Assembly (NCBI RefSeq): GCF_017654505.1
Contig: NC_054540.1
Span: 44,314,054-44,378,053, forward strand
Direction of reading: 5' to 3'
Source of the DNA: Polyodon spathula
Taxonomy: Eukaryota > Chordata > Actinopteri > Acipenseriformes > Polyodontidae
Length of the DNA stretch: 64,000 nt
Notes under the pieces: model-generated
The model's database searches: none
Told to the model about the DNA's origin: nothing
The model's input: only the letters and a program-made list of their open reading frames with translations
In this document: positions 34,795 to 46,416 of the stretch, in pieces
Layout: every line of letters starts with the position of its first letter
Position numbering within the stretch: the first letter of the stretch is position 1
Made by a program: the position numbers and the translations under genes

Positions 34795-36333
34795 TCAGAT
34801 TCTCCTGGGCCACCTGGGAGCCACGAGGAGAACTGACGCCTTCTCCGACCGGACCTTTCGAGAAAAAGGGGCTAGTGTGGGCGGGTGTCTAGGGTGGAAA
34901 CCCTGGAACTGCCGTTGTGGTTGTTGCTGCGTGGGCTGGCTACGGCCACCACTCTGAGGGAGGGTCCTGTCTCTCGCCTGAGATGAGGCCTGTAGACAGT
35001 GCCTAAGGTCACCTGGCAGGGCTGTGGGAACCGGCACCTTTCGGGTGACCGTACACGGCTGCGCCGAGTGCCAGCGGCTTGACCTGACCCGCACCGGAGC
35101 AGGGGGAGGGAGCAACGCGGCTACCTGCCTTGACGCCTTGTGTTCCCGAAGGCTTTGTTGCAGGATCTCCTCCACTGCTGGGACGAACGTGTGGCCTGGA
35201 GATATGGGCACGTCCAAAAGCGCGGCCTTATCAGCGTCAGGCACCCGCGCCTGCAACAGCCACAGCTGTCTGCGCGCGACCACTAGGTCTGCAGGCCAGA
35301 GATCTGGAGCAACGTGTGCAACAGAAGTCGCAGTTCCATGGCCACTGGCTCTGGTAGCAGGGCATCATGGAAAACTCTGTCCAGGTATGCAGTGAGCTTG
35401 CTGGATGTGTTCTCTAGGCGGGTACTTTGGGCTTCCACTGCAGGTTAGGGCACACAGGTCCATGGGCATACCTCCCACCTGCTGAGCCTTAACCAAGGCC
35501 GCAAAGGTGGAGTCCACAGGGGGAAACCCGGCCAAGCCCAGCTTCTCCACCCCTTCGAGCAAGGCCAGAGGAGAACTATGTCTCAATTGTGCCGGTGCTG
35601 TACCAGGGTGGTTCCAAGAGGAACGCACCTCCTCCATAAAATCAGGGAACACTGGGAAGGGTTGACCTCGGGGAGCCACGTCATGCGGTCAAAAGACGGA
35701 ACGGCGTGGCTCTGTTTGTGCTGTCCAGGGGACCTGCAGGTACTCCGCCGTGCGCCCCATAAGCACGGGCATGGACCCTGCCAGTGGCGGTGTGCTAGTA
35801 ACCGAGGCAGCTTTGGAACTAGTGGCCATATCAGCCTGGAATTCAGGCTCCGCCTCAACCTCCATATCCGGAGGGAACGCGGACTCACCCCACAAGGCAG
35901 TGATGGAAAGCGCGTCCTAGTCTGAGCAGAGAGCCCGGTCAATCCACTCACCCTGTACTCCCCCGGAGGGGTCAGGGGGCGGCACAGAGATTGTGACCAG
36001 CACAGCGAATGGGAGGGATGCCACACGGGGGTCTACAGCTGAAGCCGGTGTGGTCTGCCTTTCCAAATACTTCATGATGTGACCGATCTGAGCTTTCATG
36101 TCCATTATATCCTGCGCCTACCGAGACTTTTTCACCCATCTAGCCAAAGGCGACAGGGAGCGGCTGCGGGTTGGAACGGACACCTGAAAAGCCGCGCAGA
36201 TGTTGCAGGCGTCATTTAGGGCTGACACAGTGTGATAGAGGCCAAGGCACCGCGCACTCATGCTGTACCTGTCCTCCTGTGGGATACTGGTCCCACAGGC
36301 CACGCAGGCATGGAAGCTAGCCGTACCAATCAT
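34795..36333 (-). pseudogene. DIRS 1 gag-like protein, fused to post-RNase H sequence
   Basis: Pieces: 36333-36118 (FHACVACGTSIPQEDRYSM, a C..C..H-type motif also seen in DIRS 3), 36105-35689 and 35679-35365 (FPVFPDFMEEVRSSWNHP), and 35283-34795. The last piece contains PISPGHTFVPAVEEILQQ and ends FSRKVRSEKASVLLVAPRWP. That ending normally follows RNase H (compare DIRS 3 at about 61960-62020). The joint near 34860 therefore marks an internal deletion. Confidence 0.75.
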
Positions 36334-36339
36334 AGCGCC

Positions 36340-36560
36340 GGGTTACAAATCACTAGCTGTAAACACTGTGTGCGCTGCATGCACCGAGCACTGTGAGCAC
36401 TGGGAGTAGTGTAGCACCAGGTTAAGAGCACCAAGTACGACGTGCACCGCGTGCACTGAGCACCGTGCGTGCCTCTTGCAATGGGCACCGCGTGCACCGT
36501 GCAGCACCGGTCTAATATGCACTGCATTCACCGCTTGTACCGAGCACCGGGTTACCGAAG
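36340..36560 (-). repeat. DIRS 1 leader quasi-repeats
   Basis: Irregular GC-rich repeats of CACCGAGCACTGTGAGC and GCACCGCGTGCACC type. Reverse-complement equivalents stand in the DIRS 3 leader at 58130-58400. Confidence 0.7.
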
Positions 36561-37235
36561 TAGCACGGGCAGAGTCTTATGCACCGCAGTATTAAAAAAC
36601 AACGGGGCAGCTGTGCAAGCTGCCTGCCCTGACCGTGTGGTCACATGTCTGAGCAGTGCATAGCGTACAACAGGGGGACAGAGCCAAAGGCGCGACGGGT
36701 GATTGACTTAGACACACACAGTAATAAAAACAGTTTTTAAAATATAAAATCAGTTCAATATTACAGGACAGATGGGGAAGAGCACTCTGTTTATTCATTG
36801 AGTGTTTATGTCTCAACCCAACAACGAGGGAAGCCTTGGTGAGCAGCTAGCGCTCTACTCGAGTATGGGGATGCGTTTAGCTACAATCAAAACAAGGCCC
36901 AACCACGGCCCGCAGGTGGCTGGTGGGCAAACTCAACAACAGGATTAAGGCAAGCCCGGTCCCATGGAGTAGTAGTGCTCTCCGAAGTAAAAAGGGGTGA
37001 AAAACACACACAATTCTTAACAATAATACTTACCGTGCTAAGTTGGACAGACAGAAAGAAGTAGCCTGATACACAGAGCGCATAGGTGCTGATAGTCAGA
37101 AACAGAATAAAAAGGCTACGAATTTTTAAACTAGTTTTTAAAAAGTGCAGGGGAAGTAGCAGTAGCTTACGCGGCACTTTTTATAAGAAGACAGGGCTCA
37201 ATGCAACACAGAGGTCTTACCTTACCAATGTGAGA

Positions 37236-38642
37236 AATGAGAAGTTCCTTCCCCTGCGTAATGGTTAAGTACCATCTACACTGTTCAGTAATGATAAGGC
37301 AAGTTTAATTTAGTAAGGTCATAAAATGATGCGATAATCACCCTTTGTGTAATTATACATGCAGCAGCTCTTACAATGATTACACTCATTCTTATATTGC
37401 TCATCTCATATGCCATACACTTGTGTAATTAACCTAACTGAAAGGGGCATTTTCATCAAGTGAATCAGGGAAAACCAAGTCCACTGTCTTCAATGTTTTA
37501 CTGAAGCAAATTCCAGGAACAATCTTGTGGACACTTATTAGGACCTTTATCTCTTATTGGGCTGAGCCTCCATTTACCTTGATTACAGCCTTGACACTAT
37601 GGGGCTGGAAGGTGTCTCGAGGGATGCTGATCCATTAATGGGGTGTATATTTGATTAGAAAATAAAGAGGAATAACATACTAGTAGAAAACAGGAGGTGG
37701 AAACAATGCAGTGCTGAAATAATGTGCATGGAATGGGTTGGCATTATAGACTCAGCCTGACATTAACAGCATTTATCATACAGGGCAGTGAAATTCAAGT
37801 GTTGCTTTCAATAACAGTCAATTCATCTTAACTGTGTATTTGCGTAGTAGCTACTTAGTAAATATATGTGTACTTACACAGAATTACAATGTTATTAAGC
37901 ACAGTTACAACCAGCGCTCCAGATAAGGTTCTGGGTCTGGGAGTAATTTACTCTCCAATTTTAACACTGAGAAAGTAAAATGTATTTTCAGGGGGTAACA
38001 TGCAACATTACCTTGAAGACATGAGTAATCTGTGATCTGTACTGTACAATCTGTAATGGTAATGGGGTAGGCATTGCAAAAGAGCCTTCCATTTTAACTG
38101 CAATGTTACTTTGAACTACTGTAAAACCACACGTGTGTGCTACAAGGTTCTTTATTGGCTGACTGCAAATTAATTACGGTACTTATATTTTTTAACATTA
38201 AATTCTTAAACTCTGTAAACATGTTTTCAATATAAAGCCATACAGGTAAATAAAATAAGGAAATACAATAATAAGTTATAAAACAGTTTGTTTAATATTA
38301 TAGGCACCTTTTTTTAACGGTTGCCTCTGACGATCGTTCCAGTTGGATTGCAGCTGAACTGGGCAGCTTTTCTTATTCTTACTGTAATTGGCTGCAAAGA
38401 CAACAGAGCTAGCCAGAGACTGGATAATGTTTGTTGGGTTGGATTTTCTTCTGTACAGTTTCTTAGTAACTGATGACATTGTATTCTGGGAGATGTAGTT
38501 GTTAGTGGAAGTTTTAGGGGAGGCAGACAAAATGTGCAGCAAAATTGCTATGTGTATTTTTACAGAGTAAATTTAAATTTAGTGCATATTTCTGATTCTG
38601 TAATGCGTAAAAACGGCAGGTACGCAGCATATCTGGACTGCT
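37236..38642. other. Unassigned region
   Basis: AT-rich sequence without supported genes. An open frame at 38276-38542 (minus) has no recognisable motif. Confidence 0.35.
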
Positions 38643-38773
38643 GGTTACAACGTACTTAATGTGTAAACCTTTTTGCATGATATAACCCTAATTCTAAACC
38701 TAATCCTAATCTCTTTCTGATATGATTGTGTACATATCGTGCAAAAAGATTTACACATTAAGTGCATTGTAAC
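38643..38773. repeat. Foldback (MITE-like) palindrome
   Basis: The left arm GTTACAACGTACTTAATGTG (continuing to TTTTTGCATGAT) is mirrored by the right arm, GTGCAAAAAGATTTACACAT to TGCATTGTAAC. The arms are about 37 nt with few mismatches; the loop of about 55 nt contains CCTAA-like repeats. Small palindromic elements of this kind are usually nonautonomous DNA transposons. Confidence 0.75.
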
Positions 38774-39249
38774 TGTGCATGATAACATTGAAATGATGTT
38801 TAAGTATACATGTGTTTATATGTAACTACTATGTAAATACACAGTGATTAGAGACACTTAATATAAAGTGTTGTTAACCTTAATTGTTAATATCGACTAT
38901 TAAGCTTCTAAACACACACTTACTATCACTTATAATCAAGGAGCATTCAATGTATTTCATAAGGTATATTTGGAAAAAAAAAAAATAACTGCATTCTTAC
39001 CGTAAACCTTTGAATATCTATAAGGGGCTCAGATCGGTGGGAAGAATGGATGTTAAACCAGCCAAGCATTGTCTCCTTGAATGACATTGAAATCCTGTAT
39101 CTGTACTACAGTGTTGATTTTGATATTCTAGCTGCCCTAGCGGTCTGGCGGTTGCGCAGTAGGAAAACAAGAAATATGTTTGTTAGACCTGCTTTGTGCG
39201 CTTGCGGGGAAAAAAATTGATCTTCGCTCACAAATATTTTTTGTGTTGA
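38774..39249. other. Unassigned region
   Basis: AT-rich sequence up to the Tc1-like fragment; nothing supported. Confidence 0.3.
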
Positions 39250-39471
39250 TTAGAACAATTTCTTGTGAGGGTTTGGGCAATTTATTTTGGGGAGGCATAG
39301 TCTTGCAGGACGTGACCTGTCCCTCACAGAGACGCTTTCCTGGTTTCTCTGGACTAGTCTGCTGATTGTTGAAGCAGAACATCTCATTCTCCAGGCAACT
39401 TCTGTCACAGACAGACAGCCTTCAGTCATGCTGATAGCAACCAGGTGATCTTCATTACTCAAGCGGGGCAT
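39250..39471 (-). pseudogene. Tc1-like transposase fragment (N-terminal helix-turn-helix)
   Basis: MPRLSNEDHLVAISMTEGCL, then SVTEVAWRMRCSASTISRLV and VRDRSRPAR. This resembles the first DNA-binding domain of Tc1/mariner transposases (N-terminal MPRLS, then a VA...STISRL helix-turn-helix and a basic RDR-RPAR linker). The catalytic DDE part is missing. It is a relic. Confidence 0.65.
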
Positions 39472-42174
39472 GGTCTTTTGCTGTTCTTGCGATAATTTAA
39501 ATCATGTCTTTTCGAGTGGCTATTTCTACAGATTTTTAATCAACTAATTTTGGCAATTTTAACTCAACTCAAATACCAAACCCTGAGCACCTGGCATTTT
39601 TATGAAATCACATAACTTGAGCTCAGTATTTTGTTATCCCAAAGCACAATATTACTCAAACAATCAACAAACCTATCTGCTCACTGTTTGATATCTAAAT
39701 ACCATTATGTATGTACTCAATGAGCTATTGATGTAAAACTTAGATGATTGTGTTTTCATTGTGCATCAGTATGAAAACCTCAGTTGCATGTTCTTACAGT
39801 CATTATATTGATAAAAGCCTGTCTTTAACTGTCTAATACTATTTATAACACCCTTTATAATACATATATAGAGGCATTATTGGTCATTTATAACAGCGGT
39901 CAGCTTTAGAATTCATTGATGACACTAACCCTGGTAAATTGAATCACATTTTAGAAAATGTATAATTGGTTGTATATTTATTTGTAAGCCAGGTGTGACA
40001 GTCCAGCAGCTGCTGTTTCTAATCCTGTAGAATGGCATCAGTGACAGCAGCCACAGTGCACTTCCATTAAATGTGTGTTTTTTTATAAATAATTGGTAAA
40101 TTAGTGGCCTAAGCTTGTGGGTGGTTTATCATTCCTTAACCTTTTCATATTGCACACACCAATTGTAAATGTATTCTTGTATTTTACGTAACTGATTTTT
40201 GTTACACTGCAAGTGCAAGTAAACATGAGTTGGTATGTATATTTAATTTAATGAAATGTAATACTTAGTAAAGGTTATCTCTTTATAATGTACCAATTTG
40301 TATCTCAGGACAGGTCTGGTTCCTTTGTGTTGGCCACAGCACCGTGATGGTCTCATTTGAAAGCATGCCACACTAGACTAAAGAAACCCCCATTCTGCAT
40401 GTCTCACTCTTGAACAGTCTGTTAAACTTGCACTTCCTAGGTCGTTTGCCGTATGAAATTCTTCAGCCCCTTAATGTCTTCTTTCCTGTTATTAACCAGC
40501 TGTTTCCCCGAATGACTAGCATGCTTTGCAGCCAGTGACATGATCACAAGGGTGTTGCTGAGGTGAAAGGACCTGTTAGTGCAACAGGCAAGCTGAAAGT
40601 AAGGCATGCAAACTGCACCACCTAGCATGCTACCGGAGAACATGACAATATATGTTTGCTCTAGCGTGTACTTATTTCTGGAAATGGTGCAGATATGTAT
40701 TGAGTTTACTTACAGCTTTGGTTAAGTTTAGAAACAGTGATATCATAAATGGGGAAATATACACAACTATCTTTTCGTTTTAGAAATGTTAAGCTTCATT
40801 TACATAAAGAGTTTGGTGAATCATATTTCTATTTCCCTCTCAGGTGGGGAAAGTTTGGGCTGTGCGCAGAGAGTAAAAACAACACTGTGGCTTTCCCCAG
40901 AAGTGGGCGAGACCTTTGTGCTTGCCTGGGGTATGCTAATGAAGGGAGGAGCCTATATATATTGTTGTCAGGCTGTATCTAGAAACTCTACAGTTCACCA
41001 GGTATTCTAAACTATAATGCTGGGGATATTAGATACAGAATTAAAAATAAAAAACAAAATCACCCGACACCTGTAGCACACACTTTTGTACAACTTGGAT
41101 CACTTGAACACTTGTGACACAAATGTGATCCCTTCCTTGCGTTCTGTAATGTGTTGATTTACCAAACAGGGCTATAGTAGGCGCTTGGTTGGCAGGTGAA
41201 GTATTGGGAGTATCATTGGCTTGGTTTACATGCAAAAATAAAAATAAGAATCACCTTTTTGTCACACTATTTTGGTAGTACATCTCAGGCAATGTAGTTT
41301 TCTTTCAGGGAGAAACATTCTCCTCCTAAATCCAAATGACCTAATTAATGTTAACATATGGGAGGGTATATTTAAAGGACTGCTATGAGACTGCTCATAT
41401 CGTGCAGCTTTCTTAAACTGGGTTTCCACAAAGCTTTTAGGTTGTGTTGAAAAACCACAAGGGCAGCCTGACTCATTTGACCACCAAACAAATAAATAAA
41501 ATAAAAATAAAAAAGCAAAAGAAACAAAGAAACAAAACAGAAACTCAGACATAGCGAGCACTTTGTACTGTCGATAGCGAGCACTTTGTACTGTCGATGT
41601 ATATATTTACTAAATATATATATATATATATATATATAATTTGAAATGTTTTTAACTTAATAGAAAGCTGATATTTTGACCCATATTGTCTCGCACTTGT
41701 CCAAATTCGTGGAAAAAAGCAGGTGTGTTTTTTTTTATGTGTTTCTTTTCTGTTCATTCTTCTGAAACAAATCTTGCTCTATGAATTAATTTTAAGAAAT
41801 TTCACACAGAAATCTTTACACAGTCAGTCAGTCTTGGTGCAGTCGGTAGCCCACAGCAATAATATAGGAGACCACTGGCACGAATACCCAGCTATACTAA
41901 TTTAATATATTTTTGGGGTACAAACATGTCTTTTTAGTTCTTGGTAAGTATCCATGACAGATGCGTACCCATGACAGAAAGAGGAAGTAGCGGGGTTCCT
42001 AAAAATATAGCGTTATACGTCTCCACGTGTTGCTACAACTGTTTAAATAGTGTACCTCTATTTTTTCTTTTTATTGTTAACATCCTGACAACTTTTTACA
42101 CTTTAAAAATCTGTTTCAAAGCTCTTTTTATAATGTCTGCTCTAGTGCACTCAGGTTTGAGATCTGTCCTCTAA
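39472..42174. other. Unassigned region
   Basis: No gene supported. A short (TA)n tract lies at about 41616-41638, with a 23-bp direct duplication just before it (GCGAGCACTTTGTACTGTCG at about 41557 and 41578). Confidence 0.35.
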
Positions 42175-42505
42175 ATCAGTGGTTCCCAACCCTGGTCCTG
42201 GGTTCAAGTTACTTATAAAATGTTATAGCTACCTTGAAATCTGCAACTGTTTAAGAGCTGAAAACAATTGAAGAGGTCTAATTAAGCAAATTATCAGTTC
42301 AACTAAGGGAATAGTTAAGTAACTGAGAGCTCAGTTGGAATGAAAGCCAGCAGACACAGGGGGTCTACAGGACCAGCAGACCCAGGGGGTTCCCAGGACC
42401 AGCAGACACAGGGGGTCCCCAGGACCAGCAGACACAGGGGGTCCCCGGGACCAGCAGACCCAGGGGGTTCCCAGGACAGGGTTCGGAAACACTGCTCTAA
42501 ATCAT
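42175..42505. repeat. Interspersed foldback repeat, copy 1
   Basis: Starts AAATCAGTGGTTCCCAACCC and ends GTTCGGAAACACTGCTCT. Inside are GAGCTGAAAACAATTGAAG and AGGTCTAATTAAGCAAATTA. The related copy at 56875-57110 shares GAGCTGAAAACAATTTAAAA and GGTCTAATTGAGCAAGTTAT. Its ends are complementary, so it is palindromic overall. The family name is unknown to me. Confidence 0.7.
42345..42480. repeat. 26-bp minisatellite within the foldback repeat
   Basis: Five or so units of GACCAGCAGACACAGGGGGT plus CCCCAG, with minor changes. The unit equals the terminal sequence of the host repeat, so it arose by amplification of that end. Confidence 0.9.
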
Positions 42506-43489
42506 TGCAGGAGGAGTGATATAAAAAATAACAAAAAAAACATAACAAGTGCTCTGGCTTTTCTGTTCTGTACCACATCTGTAAAGTCCCATTTTCATTT
42601 TATATATGCATTAGATGCAGTCTCCCGACCTCATTTCACCTTAGTGGTTTGATCATGTAAACAGCCTGATTGTTGGGGGAAATTCTGACAACTTTACACA
42701 GAGAAATGTTTTAATTGTTTGTCATGTTTGGCTGTCAGCTTACAAAAAAACAAAAAGCATGACACTGCCTCCTTTCAACCAGAAGTTTCTAAGAATACAA
42801 ACATCTTTCATTTGTATTTTTTTTTTTTTTTTTTTTACAAGGAAACATATGGTATCTTTCAGTTATTGCGATTAAATCACGTGCTTTTTTTTAACCCATT
42901 AAGCTTTATTTGTATAATTTGATCAAATCTAAATCAATATTTCATCACAAAAAAAATGTAATCGTTAATTTTGTTTAGAATCTGCTGCGTTTTGTTTTGA
43001 GGACAGTCAAGGTTGACGTGTCCCACAATCAGACCAGTGAAAACACACAGAACATCTGATGGTCTGTATTTGCAGAATTAACAGTAATCTTTAAACTTAA
43101 CTTTTACAGTTAACAAAATTTGAATAAGTTATCATAACAATAACATAAAATAAGAGGTAGATGCCCGTCAAAAATGTACAAAATAATTACAAAGTAGCTT
43201 GTCCTCAAACGAGGAAAATGGTACTTAATGGATTTCTGAAGTCCTCAGTATTATATCAACAACGTACAGCAGATGGTGATAAAGAGCTGATTTCTAGTAC
43301 TATAAAAATGAATATATTTTGTGCTTACCATGAGGGAGTGTGAACAGAGACAGCTGAAGAGGGACTTCTTGCTAACGCAAACGAAGGTTTGGGATGTGAG
43401 CGTGCAACCTCAAGGACCCTTGTGCCTAATTGAGTTGGTAGAACCTGGTTAATGTATGCAGAGTAACCCAGCTATCCGCAGTACAAATA
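42506..43489. other. Unassigned region
   Basis: AT-rich with a T18 run at about 42818. Sequence after about 43340 may already belong to the 3' end of DIRS 2, but I cannot place the boundary. Confidence 0.35.
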
Positions 43490-45485
43490 TCAGCCAATAA
43501 GGCTCCTTAAAAAGGGCTCATGACGTAGCCACTCCTCTGGTAGAGTGTGCGGACACACGCCCAGATGGGGGTAAGTCGGCATTAGCATACGCAGTCGAAA
43601 CTGTGTCCACAATCCAGTGGGACAGTCACTACTTCTGGAAGAGCTGGTCAGACTGACGCAGTGCTCTCATCCTATCCACATAACCTCTCAATGCCCAAAC
43701 CGGCAGAGGGAATTTAATCTCCGATCATCCTCCAAAGAAAAAGGAGGGGGGTGGAAAGCCTCTAGTTCCAATGACTGGATAAATTGAAATCTGTAACCAC
43801 CTTAGGGAGGAAAGCAGGGTTCATGCATAACAATACTATGTTTCCATCATCCCAAACACGCATACAGTAACTGTGCACTGACAGAGCCTGCAGCTCACTA
43901 ACCCGCTTAGCAGAGGTGATGGCTAACAAAAAGGCTGTCTTCATAGAGATATTTCCACTCTGTGGAATGTATAGGCTCAAACAGGACCTTAGTGAGAACC
44001 TCCAATACCACATCTAGACTCCATTCGGGCAGTGCTTTTTAGGAGGATGTAACCGCGAAGCACCCATAAGAAAACGGGTCACCAAAAGATAAGTGCACGG
44101 GGATACTAAGTCATTGGGGATATGGTATGCAGATATTGCTGCTAGGAACATTTTCAGCGTAGAGGGGGACCTGCCCGCCTCTAGAAAATCTTGCAGAAAC
44201 TGTGTAATTATTGCTATAAAGCAATAAATGGGGTCATGAACTCTGGGCATACAATGCTCTTGTGGAGGAGGCCCTAACATTCTGCGGTGTACTGATGACT
44301 GCGTGTGAGAGCCCAACGGCAGACAGACGGTCCCGATCAGGGGCCAGACCCACAGTTGGAATCTGCCTGGTTCTGAGTGCCAAAGGGTGTCTGTTGCCTG
44401 AGATGATCCAGGTGCAGCGGACTCTCCCAGGGCTGGCCTTGCAGCAGCTGGCAAAGGTTGAAAAGCTGAGCCATCTGGGGGTCGCCAGGAGAATTGTCAC
44501 CTCTTCCCCCTGTACTTTCTCCAGGAAAGCCAGGAGCAACAGTATTGGCAGGAATGCGTACAAGAGTGATGAACTGCTTGCAACTGCGCACATTTATGTG
44601 CTGGGATGTCAAATGGCCCAACCAGGACCCACGGACTCCTCTGCCGGATCAGGCTGCATCCCAATCCGAGTTAGCATCCGTCGTCACCACCTGATGGCAG
44701 TGGATATCCTCCACCCTTACACTTTCGCACATGCGAGAGGCTCGCCTCCATCAGCGCAGGGCTTCCCAGCATATGCGTGACATGGTCAGCCAATGGCATG
44801 TGTCACATTTGGGATGTAGCTGGAAAGCATTGAGTCACACCTAAAGCTGGTGCATATGGAGTAACTCCAGCTGGAGGGTTGACCATCAGACCCAGCAACT
44901 ATTGAAACAGGGCTACGCAATTTTGAATGTCAGCCACTCTGTCGTCTGACAGATAGGCTCACACTGAAAGGGGGGCCAGCCAGAGTCCCAGGTAAACTGT
45001 ACCTTGCACCGAAATTAAATAGCTTTTGCATCATTAGGACGAGACCCAGCATTGACAAATGCTCAGTCACTATTGCTACACTACACCACTGTCCCTTCCT
45101 GCGACTGGGGACAGCTCAACCAGTCACCCAGGTAGTTCAACACCCTGATCCCCTGTAACCTCAAGGGGTCCAGGATGGCATCCATGCACTTTAATAACGT
45201 GCGGGGGCTGAGGAGAGGATGGAAAACTTGAAGACACTTCCTTGAAAAGCAAAACGGAGATATTGCCTGTGCATGGGACGAATATGAATGTGTATATGCG
45301 TCCTTTAAGTCAACAGTAGTAAACCAGCCACCCAGCCAGACAGACTGGAGAATGTGACGGTGTCCATAACAGGTATGTACGGTGGCGAGCACCCAAGTGT
45401 CTGAGGTGCAAATGTCTGAGGTACAAGTGCACCTGAGCTGCAAGCCTTCAGGCACCTTGCTGGGGCTGCTGAGGCTCAGGCAGAG
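43490..45485 (-). mobile_element. DIRS-like element 2 (5' truncated, retains an RT fragment)
   Basis: Minus-strand copy lacking gag. RT lies at 45455-45081 (GGWFTTVDLKDAY, then VLNYLGDWL where YLDDW is usual). RNase H to recombinase linker material lies at 44593-44234 (AFLEKVQGEEVTILLATPRW). The recombinase follows at about 44230-43762 (FLQDFLEAGRSPSTLKMFLA; MKTAFLLAITSAKRVSELQA). The Asp-to-Gly change in the RT box and several frame breaks make it inactive. Confidence 0.82.
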
Positions 45486-46107
45486 CCCGTTTTTATGTTT
45501 CCAAAAAGCTGACTAATATGTGGTGATATAGGTATTATTAACTCACAGCCATGATGAGTTTATCCATTACAGTATGTTATTAAAATGTATTTTTTCTGAT
45601 TTTAAATTTGCCTCTCATTTGTGTTTGTCCAACAGTGGTTTGAGGTGAAACCCTTGAGATCAGATTTAATGAGGAGAAGACACAATTCCCAAGCTTTTCT
45701 CTGGGAAGAGATAGAGATGAAAAGCATGTTTTCTCTCTGGATATTTTCTCAAATACCTTACTTACTTTACTTACTGTCTGGTAGCAAGAGCACACATGGG
45801 CATCGTTCACTGCTGTTCTCAAGCTCATTAATGAGAACTTGTTTATTTAAATAACCAGATGGATCATTTGTCTACTTGACTTTATTGTCAAAGCATGACC
45901 TACGCTGTGTTGATTGTGAAACTGGATCTATTTAAATGTAACAAAGCCAGGCATTTTCTCATGATTATACTCCAATGCTCCTCGCAAGTGAACTGACCTC
46001 CTAATGAGCTGTGAACCCCGTCTCTCATCAGCAGCCTATAAATCCTAAGGAAGCACATTCTGTTTAACACCATTAACAACAAAGCAATACATCCAGATTG
46101 GTTGTGT
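45486..46107. other. Unassigned region
   Basis: Nothing supported. Open frames at 45580-45854 on both strands have no motif. Confidence 0.3.
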
Positions 46108-46416
46108 TGTAACAATCACTCTGCACAACTGAGAAGCAGTTGTACTGTCCTCCCTAAGGAGATACTACTGGCCCAATATCTATAATTAAGACAGCAAGAG
46201 TGACAGACAGCAAAAGCAGGGACGTCAGAGGTATCAATTTCACAAACAGTTTATTGTTGTAAACTATAATGTAATAAATGAAATATAAGGACAACAACTT
46301 ATTGCAGAGAACATTTAGTGGAAATTGATTTTTAACCTGGCCAGGCTACTGACCCTAATAAAAGGGACAGGTGGGTGAAACTTACACCCACTTTATGGAG
46401 CAAGTGAATTGCTACA
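46108..46416 (-). mobile_element. Solo LTR, family 2, internally deleted copy
   Basis: On minus it begins TGTAGCAATTCACTTGCTCC and ends GTGATTGTTACA (TG...CA). GTGT flanks both ends (46104-46107 and 46417-46420), a candidate 4-bp target-site duplication. Both ends match 52968-54147, but about 870 bp in the middle are missing. Confidence 0.75.

Larger units (their letters stand above)
34275..37235 (-). mobile_element. DIRS-like element 1 (RT deleted)
   Basis: Minus-strand tyrosine-recombinase retroelement. From its 5' side: terminal sequence with GGTAAGACCTCTGTGTTG (about 37210), which also occurs in the left end of DIRS 3; a leader of GC-rich quasi-repeats (36340-36560); gag; then a jump directly into the region after RNase H and the N-terminal part of the recombinase, which stops near 34275. 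The RT and RNase H core is missing. Confidence 0.8.

Noticed and set aside
36330..36663. Cys/Thr-rich frames on both strands
   Set aside because: Products of the GC-rich quasi-repeats in the DIRS 1 leader.
40749..41010. Overlapping short frames resembling a small secreted protein
   Set aside because: No homologue recognised and no signal peptide; likely chance.
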